Source of the DNA: Rheum nobile
Taxonomy: Eukaryota > Streptophyta > Magnoliopsida > Caryophyllales > Polygonaceae
Assembly (NCBI GenBank): GCA_027886185.1
Contig: WOAB01000040.1
Span: 8,308,001 to 8,372,000, forward strand
Direction: 5' to 3'
DNA: 64,000 nucleotides
Below are positions 11,634 to 22,935 of this stretch, one piece after another (the stretch's first letter is position 1; each line of letters starts with the position of its first letter). Both the position numbers and the translations under genes were made by a program. A model generated the notes under the pieces. That model was not told where the DNA came from, did not search any database, and saw nothing but the letters and a program-made list of their open reading frames with translations.

Positions 11634-12502
11634 TGTAGGATCGTACTTGTTAGTTATCGAGGGAACTGAGAGTCCAGTTCCCTAAGCAGCGGAATAAGTA
11701 AACAATAGCAGATTCAAGACAAGTTCCTTAGAGTGGGAACCTTTGATAACCAACTAGTTATCCAGGATAAAACACACTACCTCTCTTGCAAGAGGATTTC
11801 AAAGTCTACTTCTTGTATTAATACTTCGGTTACAATCAACTAGAATAGAACACACAGATTTAAGTCTTAGACACACTAAGGACTCTCTATCTAGTTCGAC
11901 CTAACCAAGCAACAACAAGCAAGAAACTTACTCAGTTCTTCTTCAAAGAACTCGGCACAACTTCTTCACAACACTCGGAATTCTTCTTCTTTGTGAATGC
12001 GTAAGTGATGAGAGAGTTTCAATTACTTTATTTATATGATTTAATTACTAGAGGAAGCAAATCTCCAGTAACCGAATCAAACAAATAAAATAATCAAAAG
12101 TAATCGTTAAAGATAACATTTGTTACCAAATATAATCTTTACCGATTTTTACATGTTTTGTTTCCATAAAGATAAACTTTTAAGCTCCTAAAACTTATGG
12201 AAATAGGATAATATCTCATAGTTCTCTCTCTAACTAAGATCTACCCTAAAACAGCTCGCCGCCGCTCTTCACAGATTAATCCAAGTGATTCCAGCGTCAG
12301 CAAGCTTCAGTTCCTTCCGCTAGTTCCCAAGTCTGGCGTCAGTATTTCTGTCTTGTGCTTTCCGAATCCAGAGTTCCCTGTTTGTCACACTAATGGAAAT
12401 ATTAATAGCAAAGGTGTTTGTCATTATCAAAACTAGGAAAACTGAGGAAGAGAACTATGTAGGGAACTGGAGTTCCAGTTCCCAAAGGTTCACTTCCTAA
12501 CA
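11634..12502 (-). repeat. 5' LTR of the Sirevirus-like element
   Basis: It pairs with 2532-3404. It contains eight AGTTCC/GGAACT hexamers. The LTR should hold the promoter of the element's RNA; the TTTATTTATATGATT stretch near 12030 is one AT-rich candidate, unproven. Confidence 0.93.
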
Positions 12503-12833
12503 CACTCATCAGCAACAACTGAGATAGATGAGTTAACAGTTCCTTAGCTTTCCAGTTAGTCAGCAAATCAAAAGCAATCTTCAATTTGGAATACTCTATT
12601 CACTTTGGATAAACACTACCTATAGAACTAACAAAATAAACATTAAAAAATTAAAGCAATCACAGGGACACAACTGAGCTTGATCCTTGGAGCTTATATG
12701 AACCAACATACACCTAAAGGAAATCAAACAGTACCAAAACCTAAGAACTTCTTCAAATTGAAATTCCCATCAGGAACTACAAGTCTTCAAGCACCCTGAA
12801 TTCTTTTCAAAGTCGGAAAAGTGAAATTCATAC
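12503..12833 (-). other. Target duplication and proximal remnant of CDPK intron 1
   Basis: It begins with the CACTC target duplication. No coding sequence was seen. It lies directly downstream of the CAG/GTATGA splice donor of the kinase exon, so by position it is the 5' part of intron 1. Confidence 0.55.
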
Positions 12834-13229
12834 CTGAACAACCTCCACAATTGTCCTCATCACAGCAGCAGCAGCTCTCTCGGTGTAATGCCCTCGGGCA
12901 ACGATCCGATCGAAGAGCTCGCCGCCTTCACAAAGTTCCATAACAATATGAACGGCATTATCATCCTCGTAGGAATCCCTCAATGTCACAATATTGGGAT
13001 GTTTAGGCAAATGTTTCATGATCTCAACTTCTCTTCTCACATCGTCAATATCCACCGATGTCCTCAACTTCTTCTTCGAAATCGATTTGCAGGCGAATTC
13101 GTCGCTGGTCTCAAAATCCGTTGCCGGATTCGCCTCCAGGCGAATCCGGATCGGGCGTTCGCGGGATAATCGGCTGCAAACGGGTTTGATTTTTGGCGGC
13201 TGATGCAGCCAGGCACAAATCTTGCGTGA
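12834..13229 (-). pseudogene. CDPK exon 1 relic (kinase N-lobe)
   Basis: The minus-strand frame includes EFACKSISKKKLRTSVD, then DVRREVEIMKHLPKHP and ELCEGGELFDRIVARGHY, ending IVEVVQ at a good donor (CAG/GTATGA, 12834/12833). This is the small lobe of a plant calcium-dependent protein kinase: the ATP-binding Lys in FACK, the alpha-C region and the hinge. CDPK genes commonly have their first intron after VVQ, which fits exon 2 at 2119. Upstream, the glycine-rich loop (GxGxFG) cannot be recognised, and the frame runs to a stop near 13230 without a plausible Met, so the 5' part is degenerate or replaced. The kinase lineage is certain; the subgroup is not. Confidence 0.85.
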
Positions 13230-13907
13230 TTAAAAATCAATTTTAAAATATAATTTTAAAAAAAATTGAGTTAATATAACGGAAATAGCCCGATATAATT
13301 ATTATTAATAGCAAATTAAAAGAATTTATCATGAGGGATACATGATTACAAAATAATGATTCAACAATGCATGGAAAATGTGTAAAAAAATCAACAAAAT
13401 AAGAATTAATTGAGATTGAGTGAACATAACATATACATAATAAAAATTCTCTTCATACCAATAGAGACAAGAATGATAAGCTGAGATTAGTTGAATAATC
13501 AGTAGTTTAAGCAACTAAACATTACTTAGAAGTGCTCTCTTTTATCTTATCGAATTACATGACATGGTTAGATTTGCTTTATATTTGGTAAACATAAACT
13601 TTATATATTCTATCCTATATCAATTTAATTTAACCCTTATCGAAAAATAAAAATTGAAGATGATATCATCTAGTACTCTGATTGTTGGATTAGTCCACTT
13701 TCGACATAGGATGTTTCTCTAAGCACCCAATCTAATTCATTTCGTATATAGAGAAACAAAAACTTATAGGTAAACTGTATAATCTCAACACCTTATTCAT
13801 ATCACATACACTATAGATTCAATTGAACAAAACATTACATTGAATAGGGAAAAAGAAGGGATGGAGGTAGGTTCAGGTAGAAAGCGATGCAAAGTAAAAA
13901 AAAAATG
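13230..13907. other. AT-rich intergenic DNA
   Basis: Upstream side of the kinase relic. I see no gene, RNA or clear transposon here. Confidence 0.5.
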
Positions 13908-13951
13908 AGTGGGGGCCCGTGCCCCCGCTCGTCTCTACGTAGGTCCGCCCC
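13908..13951. repeat. Possible DNA-transposon terminus
   Basis: The segment reads GTGGGGGCCCGTGCCCCC and ends GGTCCGCCCCTG. On the minus strand it begins CAGGGGCGGACC. A GGGGCGGA-type end with an adjacent GTGCCCCC block resembles the termini of some plant hAT-like repeats. No partner terminus was found, so this may be a solitary fragment. Confidence 0.3.
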
Positions 13952-14589
13952 TGATTTTTGCTGCTTCTTCGACCCGCTAGGGGTCGCACAACAGTTTCCC
14001 ATGAAAGATGGAAGAAGAAGAAGAAATCAGAAACAAGTACTAAGAGTTTCTAGTGCTTTTGATCAGGGTTTTTTGGTTGATGCTTCAGATTTGACGAGAA
14101 CTTGTCAAGGATTAAGATACAAGTGTTGGGGAGAAGCAAAGGAGAAAGGGATTATACTGCCCTTCTCTCTTTCTGTGAGAGCTGGAAAATATTTAAAAAC
14201 GGAGAAGAAAAGCGAATCCGAGAATCTATGCTAATCTACTCTAAATATATACTACACCGCGTGACGCCCCGAACCAACATTTTTTGTTGCCATGTGATAT
14301 CATGATATTAAATTTGTCATATGTCAAACTCTCATTTTTTCGTTAGTTTTTCGAAAATCAAATAAAATCAAAGAAAATAAAATCTCTACTCATATTAGCC
14401 GGATATGCATACAATATGAATATTTTGTATAATCTATTCTTTCCAATAACGTAGCAAACAATATTTTCAACCTTATATTTTTGTACGTAAATAAATCTGT
14501 AATTACAGATTATTGCCAAAACACACCCAAGCATATTAAATAAATCTTTTGTTTCCAATATGCACATGTACATTTCAATAACCAACAAT
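13952..14589. other. No recognised feature
   Basis: A short open frame on + (up to 14234) has no recognisable domain and is biased by an AGAAGAAG run. The remainder is AT-rich. Confidence 0.4.
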
Positions 14590-14755
14590 AATAAAACTAA
14601 ACCAGTTGTGCACTGAAAATATTCAAAAACATGTAATAAAACTAAATCAGTTGTGCACTGAAAAATATTCAATAACATGTAATAAAACTAAACCAGCTAT
14701 GCACCCAAAAATATTCAATAACCTGTAATAAAACTAAATCAACCGTGCACCCAAA
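14590..14755. repeat. 45-bp tandem repeat, about 3.6 copies
   Basis: Units start near 14590, 14635, 14681 and 14726. Each begins AATAAAACTAAA, then a CAG-TGCAC block and AATATTCAATAAC. Copies differ by a few substitutions. It is a minisatellite-like array of unknown function. Confidence 0.85.
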
Positions 14756-15859
14756 TGCACATTTCGTTACAAAACCTGCATGAAACCTGTAATAAATACT
14801 AGCAGCATAGTAATAAAGCTAAATGGCATGCTGCAAATGCACATTTAGTTACAAAATCTGTATGAAATTACCAGCAAAATAGTAACTGAACAAAAACTGA
14901 ACCTGTTGCAAAATTACAGTGCACAACTCAAAAACTGGAATAGCCAACTCAAAAACTACACTTGCTGAACTTTACAAATAAGAAAACTGGATTGCTCAAA
15001 ATAGCACTAAATACATCCAAAAACTGCCATAAATCTTCAAGATCTATTATAACAAATATTCCAATTGAACAGCCGTGCAGATCTGCACATATAACCAAAA
15101 ATATTAAGACAACATTCATAAAGGATATTTCAAAAACCGAATATCCATGTTTTCCAAAATTAACAAAAAATCTTATTTTATTCTTTTTTGTTCGATATCT
15201 TGCAGAATAAACAGATCAATGTTATTTGGGATTATAAAACTATACCCCTCCCTCAATTGAATTACAAAAAACTGGAATCATAGAAAAATTGAAGTGCAAA
15301 GAACTAAACTAATTCATAATTTTGCAGGTAAACTTGAATATTTTGTTCCTTTTTCTCTTTGATTGTACGTTCAAAGAACTAAACAAATTCATAGTTTTTC
15401 TCTTTCATCATTTTTATTCGACCAAAAACTCACCTTTTTTACTCTGGTCTCTTTCATTTATCCTAGGAAACACATGAACAATCATACTGATCTTTACTTC
15501 TCTTTCTATCTGTTTGCATATGTGTAGTCAATTTTGGACTCCTTACATTTGTTTCCTACCACTTAATGATAATCACTTATATTATATCCCCCTCTCCCCA
15601 TTTCGTGTTATGTGTTTTATCTTTACTCACTAAACCTTTATTTTGGTCATGGATAACAGGTTGTACCATTTACAAATTGATCCATTTGGATTATAAGTCT
15701 AGTTTCAAGTAAGCAAATTGCATTTGAAGTTATCATTTTATGGTTATTTTGCATGTATAATATTCCCAGGGCATTTTTGGTGGTTTTTGCACAAAAATAA
15801 ACGGATTATTATGCACATTCTCTTTCACTATATATACTTTTTTGATATTTTTTGTAGCT
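14756..15859. other. AT-rich DNA upstream of the RPA1-like relic
   Basis: Scattered CTGCAT/GCACAT words continue from the tandem array, but no coding frame is supported. The last few hundred bases would be the promoter side of the relic starting at 15860. Confidence 0.4.
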
Positions 15860-18800
15860 ATGTCAAAAGAAATACAAGAAATAAAGGACATTTGATCTAG
15901 CCGAGGAACCTATGCACTAAAGGTTCGCGTAATTCGTTTATTCAAGGTTCCAAAGAAAGAAGATTCTACGCAATACGGTACAACTGAAATTATATTAATG
16001 GACGAAAAAGTATTTATTTGCATTATTTTTATATTATATTGTTAGTATTATGTTTTATATGCGTAGTTTATATTCCCTGTTAATTATATTTTTTTATTTA
16101 TTTTTCAGGGTGATAAAATCCATGCGGTAATCAAGAAAACTTTTATTGTCAACTTAGCAATACTAAAGGAAGGATGATCGGCACTATTTTATAGTGTATT
16201 TCTAGGGGTTGTTACCAGGTTTGAGGTGTCGTTTGGTTGGATTTAGAGCACAATTGGAGATTCTGGAGTTAGAGCGGAGAAGTGTGGTTTTGGTGGTCTG
16301 GAGGAGCTAATTGGAGACATCCAGAGGAAGAGCAGTTGACCACCTGAGGAAACGTTGAAGATCTATGAAGAAACCACAAGGAAGAGGCAAGAAGAAGACC
16401 GGGGCAAATTTCCGAAGAAAATGACGCTGAAGAGAGAAGGCCGCGACCGCGACCAATTTCGGAAATTTAATGTTCACTTCGAAAGCAAACCGCGACCGCG
16501 GCCTCTTGGCCGCGACCGCGGCCATCAGCGAGAGCGAGCCCGAACAGTTTCGAACTTTTATTTTCTTTTTCCTTTTTCCTTTTCCTTTTTCTTTATTTTA
16601 TTTTATTTAATTCCGAATATTAGTTTATTTCCTTGTAGGATGATGTTTGTGATCTTGGGGATTTAGGTTAACATTATTTAACCTAACCTCCACAGCCTCC
16701 ATTCATCATCTTCGGATCACGTTAGACCTAGTTTTCCATTCAGTATTGTTTTTCCCTTTCTTAGTTTAGTTCTTTGTTTTGTTTGGTGTTTTTGGCTAGA
16801 CAATTGAAGCCTTGGTTTGAATTTGATATTGAGATTATTCCTTTACTCTTTCTATGATTGTATTAATTCTCTCTCGTGCTTAATCTCATTGATCATATAT
16901 CGATTCCCCTTGATTTGTTGATTAGGACATCAATTAGATTGTTAATAGTAGTTCCCTCTAGTCTGACAACCTAGAGAAATTAGTATTATGTTATTGGTTC
17001 CCCTTTTCTATACAACCTGTTGAGATTGTTATTGATCATACTACTAAGGATTAGAGGATACTGGTTGAGAATCTAAATCCCTTAGTTTGTGTAGAGAATT
17101 AATTGCATGCAATTGTATGACTGGTTGTTACACTTGCATGTACCTATCTATTCCTGAATTCATTGATGCTGTTAGATTCAATCTAGAAGGTCTTCTAGGT
17201 TATTTGATAGTTAGGGTTATCAGGACTGGTTGGACTGGTAACTAATTCAGAACAGGGATTAAGACATTCATGAGTATTGAGGACTAGGAGTAATCAATGA
17301 TCGATCAACCAAACTAAAGGTGGATATTTGTCTAGCCAAGCTTTCTATATTTTATTTTGTCGTTTTCTTAGTTAGTTTCATTCAAACCCCCCCCCCCCTT
17401 TGTCTTTGTTATCAATTGGTGAATGATTTTGCAAACATGAAATATAACTTGATTCTCTATGGGATTCGACCCTTGCTTACTAGACTACATTAGTTAGGTT
17501 TGTTTAGGATTATTTTGTTTAGGTGTTACGACAACGCCTATCAAAGGAAGTGCGTAATTTATTTCAAACTTTGGAGTTGCCCTATATGATATACCTTATA
17601 AGTTCACTTCTCACAAGTACAAGGTCATATTTTATCGCAACACTACACTTAAGCCATGTTCATCGATTTCTGTTCCTATTCATGGATTCAAATTTGTTGA
17701 ATTTACAAAAATCATTGACGGGTCATTGGATCAAGGATATGTTTATGGTTAGTATTTTTATAAATATTTCATATGAAATATATTAGTGTTTTAGTGTTAT
17801 TTATATATCAAATAACTAAATATTACTGATTCTTTTGTAGATGTTATTGGTCAATTGGTTGAAATTGGTGAAAAAATTATTACCTTTACTAATCGCAATG
17901 GGAAAGAAGGTAAAAGGATCAATATTCAGTTAATGGATACAAGGTATTCTAAACTTCTGATTTTGCCTTTTGTATTATGTTTTAAATTTCGTGTTATATT
18001 CTGATTTCATACGTAATATGTATAATATAAACTGTTTTTTTGCAGGTTTTGTTTTTTATTTCGTTTATTATAAATATTAAAATGTACTATATTTAAATTA
18101 TTTTATTTATGTTTTATATGCTGAGTTATATTGTTTTATATTGTGTAATTTTTCTAGGAATAATGTCATCAATTGTACACTATGAGATGATTATGTTGAA
18201 TTATGTCGTCCATTTATTGGCGCTTCACCTTAGAATATGGTCGTTGTTATCATTCAGTTTGCAAAGCTAGGGAAATGGAACAATGCACCTAATGTGTCAA
18301 ATGGTTATTATGGCACAAAGCTTTATTTTGATGATGAAAGTGTTTGTGAGATTTCTGAATTCAAGCAAAGGTATATTATTCGTATTATATTAAACAAATT
18401 TTAATACAAACTGTTTATATTAGTAGTAATTACTTTGTACTAATCTTTCTTAATTTGTAGTATCTAAAAAAACTTCAAAAGGTGGTCAGAGTTGTGTACA
18501 ATTAACAAGTGAGCCGTCGTACTCTCAAGCCGATATTTTCTTAAATGTGAATGCTAGAAAAACATTGGATGAACTTTACGAACATCTTCATGATCGTGGA
18601 ACAGTTAGTTTATAATTTTAAAATTGCTATTTTTGTGTGTGCATAATTAGTGTTCAAGTTATTATATTACTATTTCTACTTCTATAATTTTTACGTTTAA
18701 GAAGGTTTAACTACTTATTTGTTTATAATAATTGCTATAGGTTCTCCGAGCTATTACTCTTGCGACCATCGATCATATTGAAGATTCATATGGATGGTAC

Positions 18801-19700
18801 TATAATTCTTGCAAACGTTGTAAAAGCAAGGTGCAACCCTAAGAAGAAAAGTTTTGGTGCAAAAAATGTGAAACCTTGGTGAACTATGCAGTCCCTAGGT
18901 AATTTATACCTAATACATTAATTATAATTTTTATTCATAATTTTTTTTTTTGCAGATTTAGTGTTCAGGTTAGTGTCATTGACGGATCTAGTATTGCACA
19001 ATTCACTATATTTGATAAGGAAGTTGCTCAATTTTTATAGAAAAATGTTGCAAGCATTCTCGAGTTCACAGATAAGGTAAATTATTATTATTAAATTCAT
19101 TAAATATCATTTTCATTTACTACATTTATATAACATTAACTTTTATTAAATTCATTATTTTTGTTCTTTTTTTTCAGGATCGGGACATTAGTAACATCCC
19201 GAATGATTTAAATGTTTTTTTAAACAAATAAAAGTTGTTTAGAGTTCTTATTTCACAATTCAATATTAGCCGACTTCCATCACCTTCGACATATATAGTG
19301 ACAAACATGACCGACGATTCATGTTTGATTGAAAATTTTAAGCAATCCTCCAAAGAATCTGAGGTATGCACCCTACTAGCTGTTGAATTATTAAATTATA
19401 AATTGTATACATTATTAGCTTTTATTACTTATAAAGTTTTACAATATCTTTTATGTATAGGATAACCTAGAATCATGCACCATATACAACGATGTTATGT
19501 CAAAAGTGTCATCAAATGAAATGGTGACCCCTCGTAAGCGTCGCTATATAAACATTGATGAAGAGAAGGAGAGTACTAAATCAGATGAAGAGGAGAGTAT
19601 TAAATCTAATGATCGTCCTATATCTGATCATGGGGATCACTCAACTACCAGGAAGAGGATTATACTCAAGAAAGTGAAGAAGCAAAAGATTGATGATTAA
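15860..19700 (+). pseudogene. RPA1-like (DUF223/OB-fold) single-strand DNA-binding protein relic
   Basis: Nine exon-like blocks with GT-AG borders can be read: 15860-16009, 16109-16172 plus 17551-17747, 17841-17943, 18158-18370, 18461-18603, 18741-18898, 18956-19077, 19178-19363 and 19461-19700. They encode TYALKVRVIRLFKVP (first OB fold), GDKIHAVIKKTF, ISNFGVALYDIP, DVIGQLVEIGEKI, a fragment with VSNGYYGTKLYFDDES, and a zinc-binding CKRCK...CKKCE segment. The tail is acidic, then basic (RKRIILKKVKKQK). This is the replication protein A large-subunit family that often accompanies plant Helitrons. Stops occur in the first, fourth, sixth, seventh and eighth blocks, and a 1.37 kb repeat interrupts the second. 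It is a pseudogene, although the splice sites are well kept. Confidence 0.82.
16173..17542 (-). mobile_element. Non-autonomous repeat element, copy 1, in the RPA1-like relic
   Basis: An 8-bp duplication AAAGGAAG flanks it (16165-16172 and 17543-17550), and removing it rejoins the OB-fold coding block. The + strand ends in TTTAGGTGTTACGACAACGCC. Its reverse complement (CACCTAAACAAAATAATCC) matches the start of the insert at 38276, and the other ends also align. It holds a run of 12 C (about 17387-17398) and CGCGACCGCGGCC blocks, but no coding capacity. The class is unclear. The 8-bp duplication and GAT...ATC ends suggest a TIR DNA transposon, while a TGAT...GT(C/T)A reading would suit a solo LTR. 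Confidence 0.7.
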
Positions 19701-20346
19701 AACAATTTTGCCGTTATTAGACTATTTCATAATTTTCTTTTGTGTTCTGTTTTCAGTGGCTCTTTAAATTTAGCTTTGATGTTTACTAATTCCTCAGACT
19801 TAGACTATTTCAGAATTTTGATATTGTAGATTTGTGCTCAATTCATTGACTATTATTAGTATTTAAATTTTAAAGAGTTGTTTACTTTGAATAGTTTCTT
19901 CATTTTAACTTATGTTTGGTTATTACGTTTTGGTTATAATGAATGATATGTTTTGGGAATTATTTTTTCGGCAAAGATAGAAGAAGCATTCTATTTTATA
20001 ACATTTACAAAAACTATGAAATTAAATTATACAAATTACAATTCGTGAAAACATAACTATATTTAAGTTTATAAAGATAAAAAAAGCCATTTTAGTTTTA
20101 ATAATTATTTTTTGTATCATTAATAAAACAAAAACTTTATTGGATATGTAATACAATTTAAATGTTTAGTTTGTCTATAAAAACATATAATTTAATGTAA
20201 TATTTCTTTAGGACTATAAATGATTTTGTAATATGCAAAATATGAATATAAAAGTTTTGTTTTTGTTTATTTATTTCAAAGTGCAGAAATAGGTATATAC
20301 AATTAATATAACCCTAATGTGCAAAATAAGATGATAAATGTGTTGT
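19701..20346. other. 3' flank of the RPA1-like relic, AT-rich
   Basis: No gene was seen. Part of it (about 19850-19920) resembles 23060-23140, sharing TTAGTATTTAAATTT and CTTCATTTTAA blocks. This suggests a common origin of the two 3' flanks. Confidence 0.4.
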
Positions 20347-21240
20347 TTAGGGTCTTTATGGTTAAGTGTAAGGGTTTAATTAAATTTTTCGGTGTTTAGA
20401 GTACAATTTTTGTTAGGGTTTAGGTGATTAGGGTTTTGTTGTTTTGGTTTAGTGTTTAGGGTTTAGGTTTAGTTTTAGGGGTTATGTTAAGTTTAGGGTT
20501 TGTACTTTAGGGTTTATATTATAGGTTTAGGGTATAAGGTTTAGGATTTCAAGTTTAGGTGATTAGGGTTTTGGGTTTTGCTAATTAGGGTTTTGGGTTT
20601 TGTTGTTTAGTTTTAGTTTTAAGGGTTATGTTAAGTTTAGGGTTTGTACTTTAGGGTTTATATTACAGATTTAGGATTTAGGGTTTAGGGTTTCCCTTTT
20701 TGTTTAGGGTTTCCCTTTATGTTTAGGGTTTGAGGTTTAGGTTAAGGTTTACAATTAGGGTTTAGATTAATGGTTTATGGTTTAATAATAATCGATATAG
20801 GGTTTACTACTTAAACATAGTATGTTAAGGTTTTATATAGGTTTAGGGTTTAGATTTAGATACTTATATTAATTTAAAACTTCCATGTCTTAAATACATT
20901 ATGCATATTTTAGTTTTTAGGGTTTAGATGTTTGTGTTTGACATATAATATACCTAGATTAATATTTGGTGTTTAGGGTTTGGAGTATGTGATAGGGTAT
21001 CAGATATGGTTTTGGTTTATATTTGGTTTAGGTTTTTAGTTTAGTATTTAGTTTATGGTGTACATAGTTCATAATTTAGTGTTTAAGGTTTAACATTTAT
21101 GGGTTTAGGGTTTTAGGTTTAGGGCTTTGTTGTTTAGGGTTTATATAGGTTTAGGATTTAGGTTGAGATACGTATAGTATTTTAAAACTTGCATATAAAT
21201 TCTGGCTATGTTTAGGGTTTAGGTGTTTGACATACAAATT
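20347..21240 (+). repeat. Degenerate telomere-like TTTAGGG repeats
   Basis: By hand count about 19 exact TTTAGGG heptamers, all on the + strand, are interspersed with variants such as GTTTAGGTTTAG, TTAGGATT and TTAGGGTTTTG over about 900 bp. This is the Arabidopsis-type plant telomere unit in scattered, decayed form, an interstitial telomere-like tract. No regular period longer than the unit was seen. Confidence 0.8.
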
Positions 21241-21558
21241 TCCTACATTCAGATACAAATTGTTACATTACCAAATATAAATTTTAAAATGTTGCAGAAT
21301 CAAAAAATTTATGTCACCCGGGCTCTTGCAGAATATAAGATTTAGATTATATGGAAACATAATAATCTTCATGTATATATATACTATGTTCCTAGGTCAT
21401 TTACTATCCTTTTGTAAATATATATACTATAACAAAAGATTTATTTTTTTTCTATAAATATATGAATTGTTATACTATAACATCTAATTTATTTGTTTCT
21501 GTAAATATAAGATGTTGTCTATAATTAATTTATAATATTCCAAACTTCAATACCACCA

Positions 21559-22935
21559 CAGTATATAAGTAGCGTTGCTTTATTCTAAACATCATCACGT
21601 TCAGAAGCCCAATTTTTTTAAGCATTCTCATTCTAAAAAACAATCATAGTTCATCCCATCCCTCAAGATGTATCAATTGATATGGAGGTGCTTTGTCTTT
21701 CAGATATTGTATCGGAAAGTCTTTTTTTTGGTTTCCACGTATTGCGAACAATTTTTACATTTGGCTTACATTACCAATGGAGCTAACAGATGATGTTCAT
21801 TATATCAACTGTGCAATTACTCTTCCATATGATCTCGCAAATGCAACTCAAAGGTATTTTTAAATTAAATACTGTTTTTTTGTTATATAATAGGTTTCAT
21901 TTATAATGTATATGTAATTTGAAAGAATTTGTTAGTTTGAATATATTGTTCTTTTTAACACTTGTTTGTTTATTGTTATCATTTGGGAATTCTAGAAGAG
22001 GAAATATAGAAGAAAGGAACATGAGATAGGAGAGAAAATACTTTAGACGACAAATTCTTTCAATTATTTGAAATTAAGATCTATTTTATTAATTAATAAA
22101 GATAATGAATCAGTAAAAGATAGATTTTTTTAATAACAACTTGTAGCAAGATTTTGTTTAGTATGAACTTCTATCTAGATTTCTCCAAACTCGAATTTTC
22201 TACTTTCAGATTACATAATGTATTTTGGATTTTGCTTGTTTATAGTTATTTTTTTATTAATTTCTTTATGTAATTATGTACAGAATATAATTACAGATTC
22301 GATTATTATTTATGTATAGATTTCTGATTTTTTATGTATTCGGTTTGGTTATGCAAGCAGTTAACTTTTATTCACTTCTTTATGTAATTATGTTAATTAT
22401 ATATGCTGCTTTTTACAAATCAATGTTTTATTTCAATGGTGTATTCTTTTTGCAGTTATTATTTATTACCTTATTTTTTATTAACTTTCAAATTACATGT
22501 TTCATTTCAATTAATTATTATGTTTCGTATGTATAGGTTTTAACATGCATTAGACGAAATTAATATCAAATATCGTCCATTTATCTATGAACGGGATCCT
22601 ATTCTATTCCCAAACATTCAACTTGATGGTGAAGGAAGTGTGTATATTTTCAAATTTAGTAGTAGGTGCGTTGAAGCATGAAAACTTTCATGTAATTACG
22701 AAATGAGTAATGAAATATCAGGACTTTAACTATGGAGTATGTTAGATGAATTTGCAAAGCTTAATCGTCTACCGTGGCAATACTTAAACGACATTGAGGA
22801 GGTGATTAATTTATCTGATAAAGATGAAGATTTTCTTAATGAAGACAAGGAAGAAGACAATGAAGAAGAATAACCTTTTGAAGAAGATGATGAAGAACAA
22901 GATCCTACTGAAGACACTTTTTTATTAAAATTTTG
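21559..22935 (+). pseudogene. Unrecognised two- or three-exon gene relic with acidic C-terminus
   Basis: A TATA-like AGTATATAAG near 21559 lies about 100 nt before ATGs near 21668. One frame reads LTLPMELTDDVHYINCAI and ends at a donor (CAAAG/GTATT, near 21853). A later block after TGTATAG (22536) reads INIKYRPFIYERDPILFPN, with a stop just inside. A final block (22740-22873) encodes LDEFAKLNRLPWQYL followed by a run rich in Asp/Glu. I do not recognise the family. The frames do not connect without a shift, so it is a relic. It could be a partner gene of the RPA1-like relic, with which it seems to share 3' flanking sequence. Confidence 0.35.

Larger units (their letters stand above)
2532..12502 (-). 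mobile_element. Complete Sirevirus-like Ty1/copia retrotransposon
   Basis: Two LTRs (873 and 869 bp) bound the element: TGTTAGGAAGTG at the 5' end and CGATCCTACA at the 3' end on the coding strand. A 5-bp target duplication CACTC is present at 2527-2531 and 12503-12507. A primer-binding site TGGTATCAGAG (initiator Met tRNA type) abuts the 5' LTR at 11621-11631, and a purine-rich tract abuts the 3' LTR. Gene order is gag, protease, integrase, RT, RNase H, then an extra ORF after pol. That order, the long LTRs and the tract downstream of CATCATCAAAAAGG are typical of Sireviruses. About 17 LTR differences by hand count (about 2 percent) indicate a young insertion. Pol carries several stops, so the copy is not autonomous. 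Confidence 0.93.

Noticed and set aside
2532..12502. Heat-shock elements as the explanation for GGAACT words
   Set aside because: Spacing between GAA and TTC is not the required two bases in most cases, and the words are spread through coding DNA.
13887..14234. 115-codon + frame
   Set aside because: No domain or homology is recognised. It starts in a transposon-end-like sequence and is biased by an AGAAG run.
22312..22536. Hydrophobic 74-codon + frame
   Set aside because: It is a T-rich intron-like stretch between two exon-like blocks; hydrophobicity follows from base composition.
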